Source of the DNA: Bacteroidota bacterium
GTDB lineage: Bacteria; Bacteroidota; Bacteroidia; NS11-12g; UBA9320
Direction: 5' to 3'
NCBI GenBank assembly: GCA_002746305.1
Contig: NVWV01000001.1
Coordinates: 124,001 to 188,000 of the forward strand
DNA length: 64,000 nt
A model generated the notes under the pieces. The model was not told the DNA's origin. It saw nothing but the letters and a program-made list of their open reading frames with translations, and made no database searches. A program made the translations under genes and the position numbers. Below, piece by piece: positions 16,762-25,918 of this stretch. Each line of letters begins with the position of its first letter. Position 1 is the first letter of the stretch.

Positions 16762-17724
16762 TTACTTTTTAAAGTTTAGTCTAAAGAAATTTATGCCTTT
16801 GGCGGCATTATTCATTCTCTTTAATTCTTTGCATTCCTTCAATATTTTTGGAATCTGATTTGTGATTTCAAAACCCATTTTCTTTGGAAGTGTTGTGTAC
16901 AGCGAACGGGGAGGTAGGCTATAATCAGGCATCATTTTGTAAAATCTACCACTCTCGAAGGTGTGATACCAAATTGTATTGATTCCTATTTCTTGTTTCA
17001 GAAACCGAATAGCACTACTCAATAGCATCTCATCCCAAGCTTTGTAACGCTGCAGCATGTAGTTAACATAGGATTTACAGGCGTTAGGTCTCTTCATAAT
17101 GAGGGCATGATCTGAATTGTCTAGTTTGAGCTCATTGCGAAGGGAAAAGACCGTTTTCATCCAGTCAGTTTGTACTTCTTCAATGAGAGCTTCACCTGTT
17201 TCCAAGTCTAAATCAATTCTTATCCATCCCAATGAGTTTCGCTTAAAATGTCCAGCATGCATCTCATTAGAAAAGTAGACACGTTGCTTCTTAGAGAAAC
17301 AAGAGTAGAAGAAGGTATCGTGATCTCCACCAAAGTTGACCTGAAGCACTAGGCTCTTTTGAGGTCTACTTACTTGGTAATAGGCACAATTTTTCTTCTT
17401 GGTATCTTGTATTCCCCACTGTGAAAGAGATAAGCTAAGAATTTTAGTCTTTTCTGTCCATTCCTCTTGTAATAACTCTTTTTTGAGTAAACCGTTACCA
17501 CATTTTGCTACTACCGCTTTAACACTCGGTTTATGTAGTAGGTATCCAATTTTAGATGCTTTAATCTCAGATATTTTCTGTCTGTCCTCACTCAAATAAC
17601 TGAGTAATAGTTTGGCAAATGTTCCTTCGGAATATTGAAAGGTCATTGGAGTTTCAATGCACCTCTTTATAAATTGAATTTCTTCGTTCTTCATTTTACT
17701 TGTGTTTTTAATGTCCAAAGACAT
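16762..17724 (-). CDS. Uncharacterised RtcB-linked protein with a polyvalent-protein-like motif
   Basis: 320 residues, no signal or membrane segment. I do not recognise a named family. The segment GWIRIDLDLETGEALIEEVQTDW (split for reading: GWIRIDLDLET, then EALIEEVQTDW, about residues 168-190) and the later AWDEMLLSSAIRFLKQEIG followed by IWYHTFESGR resemble the EEIQSDW and W-x-x-x-x-x-K blocks of domains found in large polyvalent proteins of phages and mobile elements. The C-terminal part ends PPRSLYTTLPKKMGF. ATG 17724 is used; ATG 17694 is possible. It lies 4 bp upstream of rtcB, so it probably acts with the RNA ligase, perhaps on damaged RNA. Confidence 0.65.
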   Translation of the reverse strand: MSLDIKNTSKMKNEEIQFIKRCIETPMTFQYSEGTFAKLLLSYLSEDRQKISEIKASKIGYLLHKPSVKAVVAKCGNGLLKKELLQEEWTEKTKILSLSLSQWGIQDTKKKNCAYYQVSRPQKSLVLQVNFGGDHDTFFYSCFSKKQRVYFSNEMHAGHFKRNSLGWIRIDLDLETGEALIEEVQTDWMKTVFSLRNELKLDNSDHALIMKRPNACKSYVNYMLQRYKAWDEMLLSSAIRFLKQEIGINTIWYHTFESGRFYKMMPDYSLPPRSLYTTLPKKMGFEITNQIPKILKECKELKRMNNAAKGINFFRLNFKK

Positions 17725-17961
17725 TCAAGTAAAATGTCTATGGAACTAGTTGTTTTGTTTGTTAATCATTTTGCTTTTTGCATAAAAAAGCCTGATTTCG
17801 TTATCAGAAACCAGGCTTTTAAGTTTGTTTTATTTGTGCCTAGAATTTCTGGTAACTGTTCGTTGCAAAAGGTGGTTTTGCAACGCTCATTGGGTATGTT
17901 ATCATTTTATTCATTTTGCTAATATTTTAGTTGTTATTCTCTGTTTTAACCAATTTTGGAC

Positions 17962-18076
17962 AAAAAAAATCCCGAGGTTTTAGCCTCAGGATTTTTTAAT
18001 ATTTTAATTCCTCAGTGAGACTATTTCTCTGTCATTTCTGACCCGACTATATATGTTGTTGTGTTGTTCAAAATTG
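17962..18076 (-). ncRNA. Candidate small RNA (promoter plus terminator, no ORF)
   Basis: A minus-strand promoter (TATATTTG at 18089-18082, with TTTG about 22 bp upstream at 18115-18112) is followed about 80-115 bp later by a strong terminator hairpin (17965-17996) with T-run. The RNA between would hold GTCA-GAAA-TGAC with a GNRA tetraloop (18031-18042) and a GAGA/TCTC hairpin (18017-18029), and no ORF. It could instead be an attenuated leader of the rtcB operon, whose first gene begins about 240 bp further on. Confidence 0.35.
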
Positions 18077-18081
18077 TAGTG

Positions 18082-18089
18082 CAAATATA
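18082..18089 (-). promoter_or_regulatory. Minus-strand -7 box upstream of the rtcB region
   Basis: TATATTTG on the minus strand matches TAnnTTTG exactly. It would drive the candidate small RNA or the rtcB leader. Confidence 0.45.
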
Positions 18090-18289
18090 TGGTTAGAGTT
18101 TAATAATAAACCAAATTTATTTTTAGAATAAGTCGTAAAATGCTTATAGGTAGTATTTTAAAAATAATTTAAGTAGTCAGATAGATGCTAGTTTACCTCA
18201 AAGTGCATCACATATTTACATCAGAGAAGTGTTAGGAAACGTCAAAATATTGATTTTTTTCTCATTAACTTTACTCCTACATTTATCTT

Positions 18290-19112
18290 CTATTTTATGT
18301 ACAAATTATCGGTCTGTATCACGTCAACTTCCATTATTTTGAGTGCATCAAATCGAGCTTGGTCATTGATGACCCAAACACAAACTTTTAGCCCTTCATT
18401 ATGTGCTTTTTTCACAGATTCCTTTGTAATGTGTTTACCATCTTTTACCGAAATTCCTGTGTAGGATTCTTTACTTGCTCTTTTTATAGCCTTGTCTATA
18501 TCTCCATAGTGCCAACCAAGTTTGGGTTTTAGGATAGTGTTTTTCAAACGCATTTAGCAGGACTCCATTTTCAGATTCTATATTGATGGCTGATTGATAG
18601 GGATAGTCTTTTATAAGAGCAAATAGGTCTTGAGCCATTAAATTGAGATAATGCTGAGGTGTGGGCATTTTAAGTGCAGTTGAACTATTCGCAATGCTTT
18701 TTACGTCTACAAAAATGTCTTTGTCTTCTTCCAGAATCATATTCCGTTCAAGTAGTTGAGCGAAAGTATTGGGCATATTTCCGGCACATTCAAAGTGTTT
18801 CTCTATGGGGTCTTTGGTACTGGCGGCAATGCTTTTTATATCATGAACATCACAAGGAAGGACGGTCACATCATGAAACATATAAACGATGAAATCATTG
18901 CTTCGTTGTACATCTATTTCAACGCCATCAGTCAATGAGAAACCTTTGTCACAAGCATTTAGATTGTTTTCTTCAGTTTGTCCTAGTCCAGATGAAATAG
19001 ATCCATTTCCCCTGTGTGCAATGATTTTTGTACCGTTGTAAACAGACACTGGAGCCTCTTTAGAGCATGCAGCTAAAAGGGTGAAGGACAAGAGAATAAA
19101 GATAGGTTTCAT
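18290..19112 (-). pseudogene. Glycerophosphodiester phosphodiesterase-like lipoprotein, frameshifted
   Basis: Two overlapping frames make up one GDPD. The 5' frame (19112 to 18471) has a lipoprotein signal (LLAACSKE), the HRGNG start of the catalytic fold, GVEIDVQRSND and MFHDVTVLP. The 3' frame (18553 to 18290) holds the end of the barrel: PKLGWHYGDIDKA, KVCVWVINDQARFDALK and DVIQTDNLYI. They join if one base is removed from the four-T run at 18527-18530 (AAAA on the coding strand). The break is before the last strands, so the 5' product would end with about 18 unrelated residues. It may be a true pseudogene, a sequencing error in the homopolymer or, less likely, programmed frameshifting. 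Confidence 0.8.
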
Positions 19113-19162
19113 TTTTCGAAGATAGGCAGTTTAGGTTTTTGATTTGTTAGAACGATGTAAAT

Positions 19163-21463
19163 TTAAATAACCTCAAATGAGGTTTTGACAACATTTCCAT
19201 TTTCGTCTGTAATATGCAGGGTGTTTTTCCCTTTTATAGGATATAGAATCTTTTCATGTATACCCTTGGTGGAACCTAGGAATAGGCCATTGAGTTCCCA
19301 ATACAATTCTAATTTTTTGTTTTCATAAAATACCTTAGATGAAATTCCTTCTCGTTCTCCTCTTGGTAGTGATATTCTACCACCTTGGATGGGGTAGAGA
19401 ACATTCATTTTAGGATTGCTGCCTACACAATCTTTATTCCAAGGCGGAAGAGCACGATGACTCGGGTGCTTTTTTTGATAGTAGTGTGATACTATTGGGG
19501 CTAGGACAAAGAATGTGTCTTGTTGGGTGTCTGGACCTCCACAGGTTTTAAAAACACGCTCATTTTTGGTATTGATTAGATATGGCTTGTGGTAAATACA
19601 GTTAGGGGTCTTATCGGATGACAAAGGAAAGACCTTGGAATGAGTCTCTTTACAAAATGAAGTAGCTTTCATACCACTGGTTTTACATACGGTATTGGTT
19701 TGCATGTCATAGGGTTCATAAAACCAATCAGTGCTAGGCATTATTCCATATAGTTCAAAAAGTAACGGAGCAGCATTGTTTAGTCCCGTAAGTCCAGATA
19801 CGCCGTGGCCGTCGCTATTGCCAATCCAAACCCCAATGGCATAGTCTGGGGTTACACCAACAGCCCAAGCATCTCTATTTCCAAAACTAGTACCTGTTTT
19901 CCAGGCCACCTTTCTTCCAGACGAAAAATTCTTCCAATATGCCTCAGTTTCGGGCCTATAGGTGTTGGTTAGTGCAGATAATGTGGTATACACACTTCCA
20001 TTGTCTAAAATAGGATAGGAGATAGACTCATTAGTCTGTTTATCAATGATAAGTGTAGTAGAGAAATGGTCTTTAGCACTGTCTGTCAGTTGATTTGCAA
20101 AGGATGCATAACTTGCAGTTAGTTCAAGTAAATTGACTTCTGCACCGCCAAGGATCATGGAAAGACCATATGTACTTGCAGGTCTATTGATACTAGTCAT
20201 TCCCATTTGCTCAAAACTGTTTTTCATTTTTGCTACACCATACTTGCTCAGAAGCCATGCAGCAGGAATATTAAGTGAACGAAATAGAGCTTCGTCGGCA
20301 GGTACTAATCCATCAAATTGTGGGTTGTAGTTAGACGGTCGATAACCATAAAAATTCATTGGATAATCGGGTACCAGTTGTTCTGGTGTAAGAAGACCTT
20401 CACTTACAGCTGCTGCATACAACATAGGTTTGAGAATACTACCGCTACTTCGCACTGACTTAAGCATGTCGACCATACCAGCATGGGCATCATTGTCTTT
20501 GTATATATTTCCAATGTAGGATAGAATCTCACCTGTTTTTACATCAATGAGTACAGCCGAAAGATTATGAATATTCTGCTGTTTCATTTGACGGGAGTAA
20601 TTGTCACAGATGTTATTGAACTGCTTTTGATAGTTGAAATCGATGGTGCTTTTAATTTTACCACTACTTTCTTTAAATCGGTCTACGAGGTGGAAGGCAT
20701 AATGTGGAAGCCTATTGAGAGGTTCTGGTAAGGGTTCGCTAATAGCAATTTCATATTCACTTTTACTCAGTTCCTCATTGCTCCACATGTCTTTTAGTAG
20801 TTTATTTCTTTTATCTCTTAGCTTACTTCGGTTCTTGTTCAAATGAATAAGTCCAGGAGCATTGGGTAGAACTGCTAGCATCGCATTTTCAGCCCAGCTC
20901 AGCTCATTTGGGGATCTATTGAAGTAACGCCATGAAGCGGTTTCTAAACCAACTACATTGCCTCCAAAAGGTGCATGGCTGGAATACAGATTTAATATTT
21001 CATTTTTAGAATAGCTACATTCCAAGCGAAGTGCCCAAATCATTTCAATTAACTTTTCAGTTATTGTTCTGTCACCGTTGGATCGCAAAAGACGAATAGT
21101 TTGCATCGTGATGGTGCTTGCTCCACTTACGACTTTTTTGTATTTTGCATTTAGGTATAATGCTCTACCTATTGCAATGGGATTTACACCTGGATGTTTT
21201 CTGAAATTTTTGTCTTCAAACCGAAGAATGCAGGTTTCAAACTTTGCTGGCACGCTGTCTATCACTGGAAAACGCCACTGCTCATCAGAGGCTATTCGTG
21301 CTTCTAAAAGTTTACCTTCTCGACCTACCAATAATTTGCTGTAAGGTTGGTCAAATAAGTTGCCGGGTAGACAAAAGATAAAGTAGATTATGAAAACACT
21401 TAAAGCGAGCCAAAGGCTTCTTTTTATTTGCTTTTTGAATGGTATTTTGAATCTCTTAATCAA
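19163..21463 (-). CDS. pbpC: Penicillin-binding protein 1C (transglycosylase/transpeptidase)
   Basis: 766 residues. A single N-terminal membrane helix (LWLALSVFIIYFIFCLPG), a GT51 transglycosylase (RFEDKNFRKHPGVNP, GASTITMQTIRLL, SKNEILNLY), a transpeptidase with SxxK in SSGSILKPMLYAA and KTGTSFGNRDAWAVG, then the PBP1C-specific C-terminal domain from about residue 680. It polymerises and cross-links peptidoglycan in the periplasm. The start is the TTG at 21463: an in-frame TAA lies 12 bp upstream and no ATG precedes the GT51 domain. A -7 box on the minus strand (TAACTTTG, 21501-21494) lies 31 bp upstream. Its usual partner, an alpha-2-macroglobulin, is 9 kb away at 30389. Confidence 0.94.
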   Translation of the reverse strand: MIKRFKIPFKKQIKRSLWLALSVFIIYFIFCLPGNLFDQPYSKLLVGREGKLLEARIASDEQWRFPVIDSVPAKFETCILRFEDKNFRKHPGVNPIAIGRALYLNAKYKKVVSGASTITMQTIRLLRSNGDRTITEKLIEMIWALRLECSYSKNEILNLYSSHAPFGGNVVGLETASWRYFNRSPNELSWAENAMLAVLPNAPGLIHLNKNRSKLRDKRNKLLKDMWSNEELSKSEYEIAISEPLPEPLNRLPHYAFHLVDRFKESSGKIKSTIDFNYQKQFNNICDNYSRQMKQQNIHNLSAVLIDVKTGEILSYIGNIYKDNDAHAGMVDMLKSVRSSGSILKPMLYAAAVSEGLLTPEQLVPDYPMNFYGYRPSNYNPQFDGLVPADEALFRSLNIPAAWLLSKYGVAKMKNSFEQMGMTSINRPASTYGLSMILGGAEVNLLELTASYASFANQLTDSAKDHFSTTLIIDKQTNESISYPILDNGSVYTTLSALTNTYRPETEAYWKNFSSGRKVAWKTGTSFGNRDAWAVGVTPDYAIGVWIGNSDGHGVSGLTGLNNAAPLLFELYGIMPSTDWFYEPYDMQTNTVCKTSGMKATSFCKETHSKVFPLSSDKTPNCIYHKPYLINTKNERVFKTCGGPDTQQDTFFVLAPIVSHYYQKKHPSHRALPPWNKDCVGSNPKMNVLYPIQGGRISLPRGEREGISSKVFYENKKLELYWELNGLFLGSTKGIHEKILYPIKGKNTLHITDENGNVVKTSFEVI

Positions 21464-21493
21464 CAGGTAAATTTAGAACGTTTGTTTTACGGA

Positions 21494-21501
21494 CAAAGTT
21501 A
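21494..21501 (-). promoter_or_regulatory. pbpC -7 box
   Basis: TAACTTTG on the minus strand, an exact TAnnTTTG match in the 65-bp gap after the response regulator gene. It suggests pbpC has its own promoter. No clear -33 was found. Confidence 0.4.
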
Positions 21502-21528
21502 TTCCAAGAGCATGTTTAGTTTTTGAGT

Positions 21529-22278
21529 CTACAGCCCCAACACTTTCATGAGTTCCATTTTTTTACTAGCAGCTACTTCTACTTCATTGCCGTCACTCAT
21601 AATTAAACTGCCTCCTCGTCCTTTTTTATAAGCAGTAATGTGATCTGTATTGATTATATGGGACTTGTGTATCCGAAGGAAATTGGGATTTTCTTCGAGG
21701 TTGTCGAAGTATTTTAAAATTTTGCTTACCGTCTTTTTTCCTCCTGTGGTGAGATACAAGTCGGAGTAGTTTCCATTACCAGATATGCGAATAATATCTT
21801 TTGAGTTTACAATTTCAAATCCGTGTTGGTTGGGGAGTACAATACGCTGTATTCCTTCTTTCCCTAGGTTTTGTTGGAGAACTTTTTTGAGCTCAGAGAA
21901 ATTCTGGTCTTGGTTTATTTCTCTCACCTTTTCTACAGCAGAAACAAGCTCCTCAATGCTAATTGGTTTTAAGATATAATAAGCTGCACTGTAGTTCAAA
22001 GCTTTGATAGCATAGTCACTATATGCGGTTATAAAAATAGTATGGTAGTCAATATGCTCTGTTTGTTCTAATACGTCAAATGCATTTCCAAAAGGCATCT
22101 CTACATCCAGAAAAACCAAATCCGGCTTGTGTTGAATGATTAATTCCACGGCTTGACGAGCATCTACTGCTCTAGCAACAATCTCTAAATTTTCGCAGTA
22201 TCGAGTAGCATAATTCTCTATGAGATCTCTACTCGATTCCTCATCATCTGCAATTAGTACGCGTAGTGTTTCAGTCAT
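21529..22278 (-). CDS. LytTR-family response regulator
   Basis: 249 residues. Receiver domain at about 5-120 with DD acidic pocket (LIADDEES), phospho-acceptor Asp in PDLVFLDVEMPFG and conserved Lys in YILKPISIEEL. LytTR DNA-binding domain at about 145-248 (IVNSKDIIRISGNGNYSDLYL, FLRIHKSHIINTDHITAYKKGRGG). It overlaps the histidine kinase gene by 8 bp, so they form a two-component pair. Targets are unknown; the divergent exported cluster at 24343 is a candidate. Confidence 0.95.
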   Translation of the reverse strand: MTETLRVLIADDEESSRDLIENYATRYCENLEIVARAVDARQAVELIIQHKPDLVFLDVEMPFGNAFDVLEQTEHIDYHTIFITAYSDYAIKALNYSAAYYILKPISIEELVSAVEKVREINQDQNFSELKKVLQQNLGKEGIQRIVLPNQHGFEIVNSKDIIRISGNGNYSDLYLTTGGKKTVSKILKYFDNLEENPNFLRIHKSHIINTDHITAYKKGRGGSLIMSDGNEVEVAASKKMELMKVLGL

Positions 22279-24169
22279 TGGTGTCTATATCGGTAGGGAG
22301 CATGATTTCAACTCGGGTACCGTTTGGTTTACCATCGTGCATTAGGTCAGTAATATGGACAGAGTATTGAGCCTTATGTAACTTGTTAAGCAGCCTTACC
22401 CTCTCTTTGGTATTGGCGATACCTGTGCTTTTGTAATCTCTTTGGTGATTGGTTTTAAGTTCTTGAGATTGCTTTCTGCCGATGCCATTGTCTTCAATGG
22501 TCACTTTCAAAAAGTTGTTCTCATGATTTAGGTCCAATTTAAGGAATCCTTTTTCACTTTTGTATCTCAATCCATGCCATACTGCATTTTCGATGTATGG
22601 TTGAAGTAACATAGGAGGTACATTAATATCTTCTTTGTTTATGTTTGGATTTACAGTGATTTCATAATCAAACTTATCTGCAAATCGAGAATGTTCTAGT
22701 GAGAGGTAGATTTCCAAAGACTTAATTTCCTCAGCCAATGAGATAGTTGGGTTGTGAGAGTTGTTTAAGACAGTTCTCATCAATTTTGAAAAATCTGAGA
22801 TATATCTATTGGCCTTGATTTCCTCATTTTTACTTATAAATCCGTTCACAGAGTTCAGAGAATTAAATATGAAGTGAGGATTCATCTGACTTCTTAGAGA
22901 TGCCAATTGGATTAACATATTAGAACGTTGCTTTTGTCGGATACTTTTAATCAGAAAATAGGTGAGCAAAAGAAAGGCTACTATGCCAAGAACTAGCCCA
23001 ATAATGGTATTTTGCTGGATACGAAGTGACTCTTCTTTTTGAGCTTGTTTCAATTCCAATTCAGCAATTTTTGATTCCTGGATCTGATATTTGTCTTTTA
23101 ATGACTCACTATAGAGTTTGGTCGTAAGTTCTGCTTCTTTAATTGAATCTACAAGGAGTACATACTCTTTATATTTTTCCAATGCCTTTCCATATTCTCC
23201 TGATTTTTCATATGCTTGCGATAAGCGTTCTACAGCTTTGACGTGATCTTTTCCTTTAGGTTTATCTTTGGTCAGTGCTGCACTGAACTTAAAATAACCA
23301 GCAGCTGTTTCAGGGTCTGATTCTAAGTAAGATTGTCCAAGGTTAAAGCTTGCGGCACTAGATACAGAATTGCTATTATCAAAAATAGCTTTGTCAAGTA
23401 CTTTCTTTTGGACCTCGGAATTTAGATTTTCTAAACCGTTGTAATTGTAAATTTGCCATGCGGAATTGAGGGTGGTAATTGTAATGGAGTCTGTCGAAAC
23501 TATTGTCGTGTCTTCGTATGAAGTTTCAATAGCTTTATTAATAAGTTCAACACCTTTTTTTGTTTCTTTTTCTCCCAAGTAAAGGTCGCCGAGCTCCAAG
23601 TAAATATCCACCTTTTGTCTGGTGTTTAAACTACTGTTTCCTTGAAGTTCATCTTCTAAATCTTGAATTGCTTCTACCTTTTTTCCTTGCTTTCTTTTAA
23701 TTTTTGCATTACGAAACGTGTAATCGTTTTTGTTGGAAGAAGAATTAGATTTACTCCCTGCCTGTCTGTAGTAGTCAATAGATTTGTCATTCTGACTCAG
23801 AGCCTCAAAGCTCTTGGCTAAATACTTTAAGGTGTATTCTTCGCTTTTGATATCATCAACTGTAGCGTAAAGATCCTTTGCAAGTGTAAAGTAGTCTATA
23901 GCCTTATTATATTGTCCAGTATTGTAGTACAGAGTTCCTAGCGTATTGTATGCACTTGCTTCAGCCTTTTTATCCTTGATTTTTTTACTCTCAGATAATG
24001 CTTCAGAAGCGATATTAAAAGCCTCTTCTGGGTTGGTAATTACGTTTTTATTGGCATTGTCAATTCTTTTGGATATTTCAGATTGAGCATTAACAACTTC
24101 ATTGCTTCCTAGAATGAATAGGAACAGAATTAAAAGATATGCAGGTGCCTTTTGAATCAATATTACCAC
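22271..24169 (-). CDS. TPR-containing LytS-type sensor histidine kinase
   Basis: 632 residues. Signal peptide (to about residue 28), a periplasmic sensor of several tetratricopeptide repeats (about 35-330; for example AEASAYNTLGTLYYNTGQYNKAIDYF, split NTLGTLYYN and QYNKAIDYF), a coiled coil, one membrane helix near 388-408 (IIGLVLGIVAFLLLTYFLI), then a His_kinase domain with QMNPHFIFNSLNSV and an HATPase_c domain (NAVWHGLRY, VTIEDNGIGRKQS). This is the common Bacteroidota layout for kinases paired with LytTR regulators. The signal is unknown. GTG 24169 is the longest start; a TTG four codons on is also possible. Confidence 0.92.
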   Translation of the reverse strand: MVILIQKAPAYLLILFLFILGSNEVVNAQSEISKRIDNANKNVITNPEEAFNIASEALSESKKIKDKKAEASAYNTLGTLYYNTGQYNKAIDYFTLAKDLYATVDDIKSEEYTLKYLAKSFEALSQNDKSIDYYRQAGSKSNSSSNKNDYTFRNAKIKRKQGKKVEAIQDLEDELQGNSSLNTRQKVDIYLELGDLYLGEKETKKGVELINKAIETSYEDTTIVSTDSITITTLNSAWQIYNYNGLENLNSEVQKKVLDKAIFDNSNSVSSAASFNLGQSYLESDPETAAGYFKFSAALTKDKPKGKDHVKAVERLSQAYEKSGEYGKALEKYKEYVLLVDSIKEAELTTKLYSESLKDKYQIQESKIAELELKQAQKEESLRIQQNTIIGLVLGIVAFLLLTYFLIKSIRQKQRSNMLIQLASLRSQMNPHFIFNSLNSVNGFISKNEEIKANRYISDFSKLMRTVLNNSHNPTISLAEEIKSLEIYLSLEHSRFADKFDYEITVNPNINKEDINVPPMLLQPYIENAVWHGLRYKSEKGFLKLDLNHENNFLKVTIEDNGIGRKQSQELKTNHQRDYKSTGIANTKERVRLLNKLHKAQYSVHITDLMHDGKPNGTRVEIMLPTDIDTND

Positions 24170-24342
24170 GAATATATACCTTCAAAAATCGAGCTAAACA
24201 GGAAAGGTCTAAAATTAGTGATGATAAAGAACAGCTTATTTACAAATAGGACACGGTTACCTATTAGATGTGTAGGTTCACACAGTTTGGCACTTTACCT
24301 CCAATTCTCTGCTCAATTTTGTATGGAAATAAAGAATAAGAA

Positions 24343-25320
24343 ATGAGAAATAAAATTGTTTTTGGCCTTATGCTTCTAGGAAGTCTATCTACGTCGGCAC
24401 AAATGAAAATGGGGAACTGGGCGTATTCATCTGCTGCTCCAATTGTGTTAAGTGCCAACAATATGGTGGTGCCTGTGAACTACACAGAGAATAACGTGAT
24501 TACCATTAAAGGTATGTTCAATGCAACTCCGGACGCATATGTAGCCATATTTAGTTTGTCTCAAGAAGGACTTGATGAGTCCAATGCAAATAAGTTAATA
24601 AATGATAAAATAGACAAAGTGCGACAAGGGATTAAATCCATAGGTAGTGGCCTGTCTCTTCATGTTGACATCATAAGTTTTGTTCCCATTTACGATAAAA
24701 TATTGGAGAAGAAGGTGTTCAGTAAAAACTCATTTACGGAGAAACCCGTAGGTTTTGAGTTGAAGAAAAATATCATAATTGAATATAAATCATCAGGTGA
24801 ATTGGACAGAATTTTTTCATTATGTACGGCAAATGGGATTTATGATTACATCAGAACTGATGTGGTAGTAACAGATATGGGGAAAATAAAAGCCCAATTA
24901 CGTAAGAGTGCGGATAGCATGATTTTTCTTCAATTGGCTCGGTATGCTAAGTTACGTGATATTGATATTAAGGATTACAAAAGGACATTAGCCGAAGGGT
25001 TTACTGTAATTTATCCAGGGGAAAAATATGCTAGTTACACTGCATTTTCATGCACCTCTTATTTTACCAAGAAATTTAACCTCAACAACGATTCTAAGAA
25101 GAAGATTACCCGTCATTATTTGCCTGTAATTGATAAGGAATTTGATTTTGTGGTAAACCCAGTAATTGCTGAACCTGCAATTCAAGTGATGTATCAAATA
25201 AACTTAGCCTTATCCAAAAAACCAGAACCGAAACCAAAGCCAGTTCCTCCAAAACCTGCACCTAAGAAGGAGTTCTTTTTTATAAGTCCCAATGGCGATA
25301 TAAAACAAATTAACGTATAG
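24343..25320 (+). CDS. Exported SIMPL (DUF541)-like protein
   Basis: 325 residues with signal peptide (LLGSLSTSA|QMK). Residues about 45-220 match the SIMPL/DUF541 pattern: ITIKGMFNATPDAYVAIFSL, a helix with SNANKLINDKID, DIISFVPIYD, GFELKKNIIIEY and GIYDYIRTDVVV. A proline/lysine stretch (KPEPKPKPVPPKPAPKK) near the end looks like a periplasmic spacer. SIMPL proteins are periplasmic or surface proteins of uncertain function. First gene of a four-gene run with 3-6 bp gaps. An imperfect -7 box (CAATTTTG, 24314-24321) precedes it. Confidence 0.7.
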   Translation: MRNKIVFGLMLLGSLSTSAQMKMGNWAYSSAAPIVLSANNMVVPVNYTENNVITIKGMFNATPDAYVAIFSLSQEGLDESNANKLINDKIDKVRQGIKSIGSGLSLHVDIISFVPIYDKILEKKVFSKNSFTEKPVGFELKKNIIIEYKSSGELDRIFSLCTANGIYDYIRTDVVVTDMGKIKAQLRKSADSMIFLQLARYAKLRDIDIKDYKRTLAEGFTVIYPGEKYASYTAFSCTSYFTKKFNLNNDSKKKITRHYLPVIDKEFDFVVNPVIAEPAIQVMYQINLALSKKPEPKPKPVPPKPAPKKEFFFISPNGDIKQINV

Positions 25321-25323
25321 CTT

Positions 25324-25914
25324 ATGAAGTATAAACTAATAATAGCAGCAAGTCTGCTTTTAATTCTGGGGGCATGGATGAATAAATCAGACTTGAATTC
25401 CTCAATCCAGAAAGTGGAGTTTGAAAGCAACTCTATTGACAAACCCCAAACATTATTTGTGCCTTCTCAAGTTGACTATGAAGGGTTCCTAGAATTGGTA
25501 AAAAAAGTGAAAGAGATACGACGAGGTAAGCTAGTTGAATTGGATACTTTTTTGGCAATGGCCAAAGATCATAAAACAGTTATTTTAGATACTCGATCCG
25601 AAGCGAAGTACAAGTCTAAGCATATCAAAGGTGCTGTTCATCTTAATTTTTCTGACTTCTCATCAACTAGTCTGAAGAATCTTATTCCTGATTCGGATAC
25701 ACGAGTTCTAATCTATTGCAACAATAATTTTTTTGGGGATGAGGTCAATTTTGTACTTAAAAGTAGGCCTCTAGCCCTCAACATTCCGACATATATCAAT
25801 CTTGTGGGATATGGATATAAGAATGTCTATGAACTTTCCGATTTACACTCGATAGATGATAGTCAATTGATTTTCGAAGGAAAATCGGTTGAATCTTTAA
25901 AGCTAAAAAAATAA
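25324..25914 (+). CDS. Exported rhodanese-like protein
   Basis: 196 residues with an N-terminal signal/anchor helix (LIIAASLLLILGAW). The rhodanese domain covers about 70-190: TVILDTRSEAKYKSKHIKGAVHLNF, split VILDTRSEAKY and HIKGAVHLNF, then the active-site loop LIYCNNNFFGDE with the catalytic cysteine, and INLVGYGYKNVYEL. Rhodanese domains carry sulfur on cysteine or act as redox/arsenate-type modules. Export suggests a periplasmic or lipid-facing role. It starts 3 bp after the SIMPL gene and ends 4 bp before the VWA gene, which means tight co-expression. Confidence 0.82.
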   Translation: MKYKLIIAASLLLILGAWMNKSDLNSSIQKVEFESNSIDKPQTLFVPSQVDYEGFLELVKKVKEIRRGKLVELDTFLAMAKDHKTVILDTRSEAKYKSKHIKGAVHLNFSDFSSTSLKNLIPDSDTRVLIYCNNNFFGDEVNFVLKSRPLALNIPTYINLVGYGYKNVYELSDLHSIDDSQLIFEGKSVESLKLKK

Positions 25915-25918
25915 AATT

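Larger units (their letters stand above)
17725..18289. other. Gene-free region with three terminator-like hairpins
   Basis: 565 bp without a gene. It holds hairpin one (17786-17820, AAAAGCCTG/CAGGCTTTT), hairpin two (17861-17885, perfect 10-bp CGTTGCAAAA/TTTTGCAACG) and hairpin three (17965-17996). Hairpins one and three have A and T runs on either side and can terminate in both directions. A minus-strand promoter is at 18082-18089. The stretch 18090-18289 shows nothing else. Confidence 0.6.

Noticed and set aside
17635..17922. Open frame on the + strand opposite the RtcB partner and its leader
   Set aside because: It overlaps the coding strand of a real gene and the hairpin region, with no signal or family similarity; treated as a shadow frame.
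24241..24290. LytTR-type binding site in the divergent promoter region
   Set aside because: ACAGTTTGG at 24282 fits one half-site, but no second direct repeat at 12-13 bp spacing fits; too weak to annotate.
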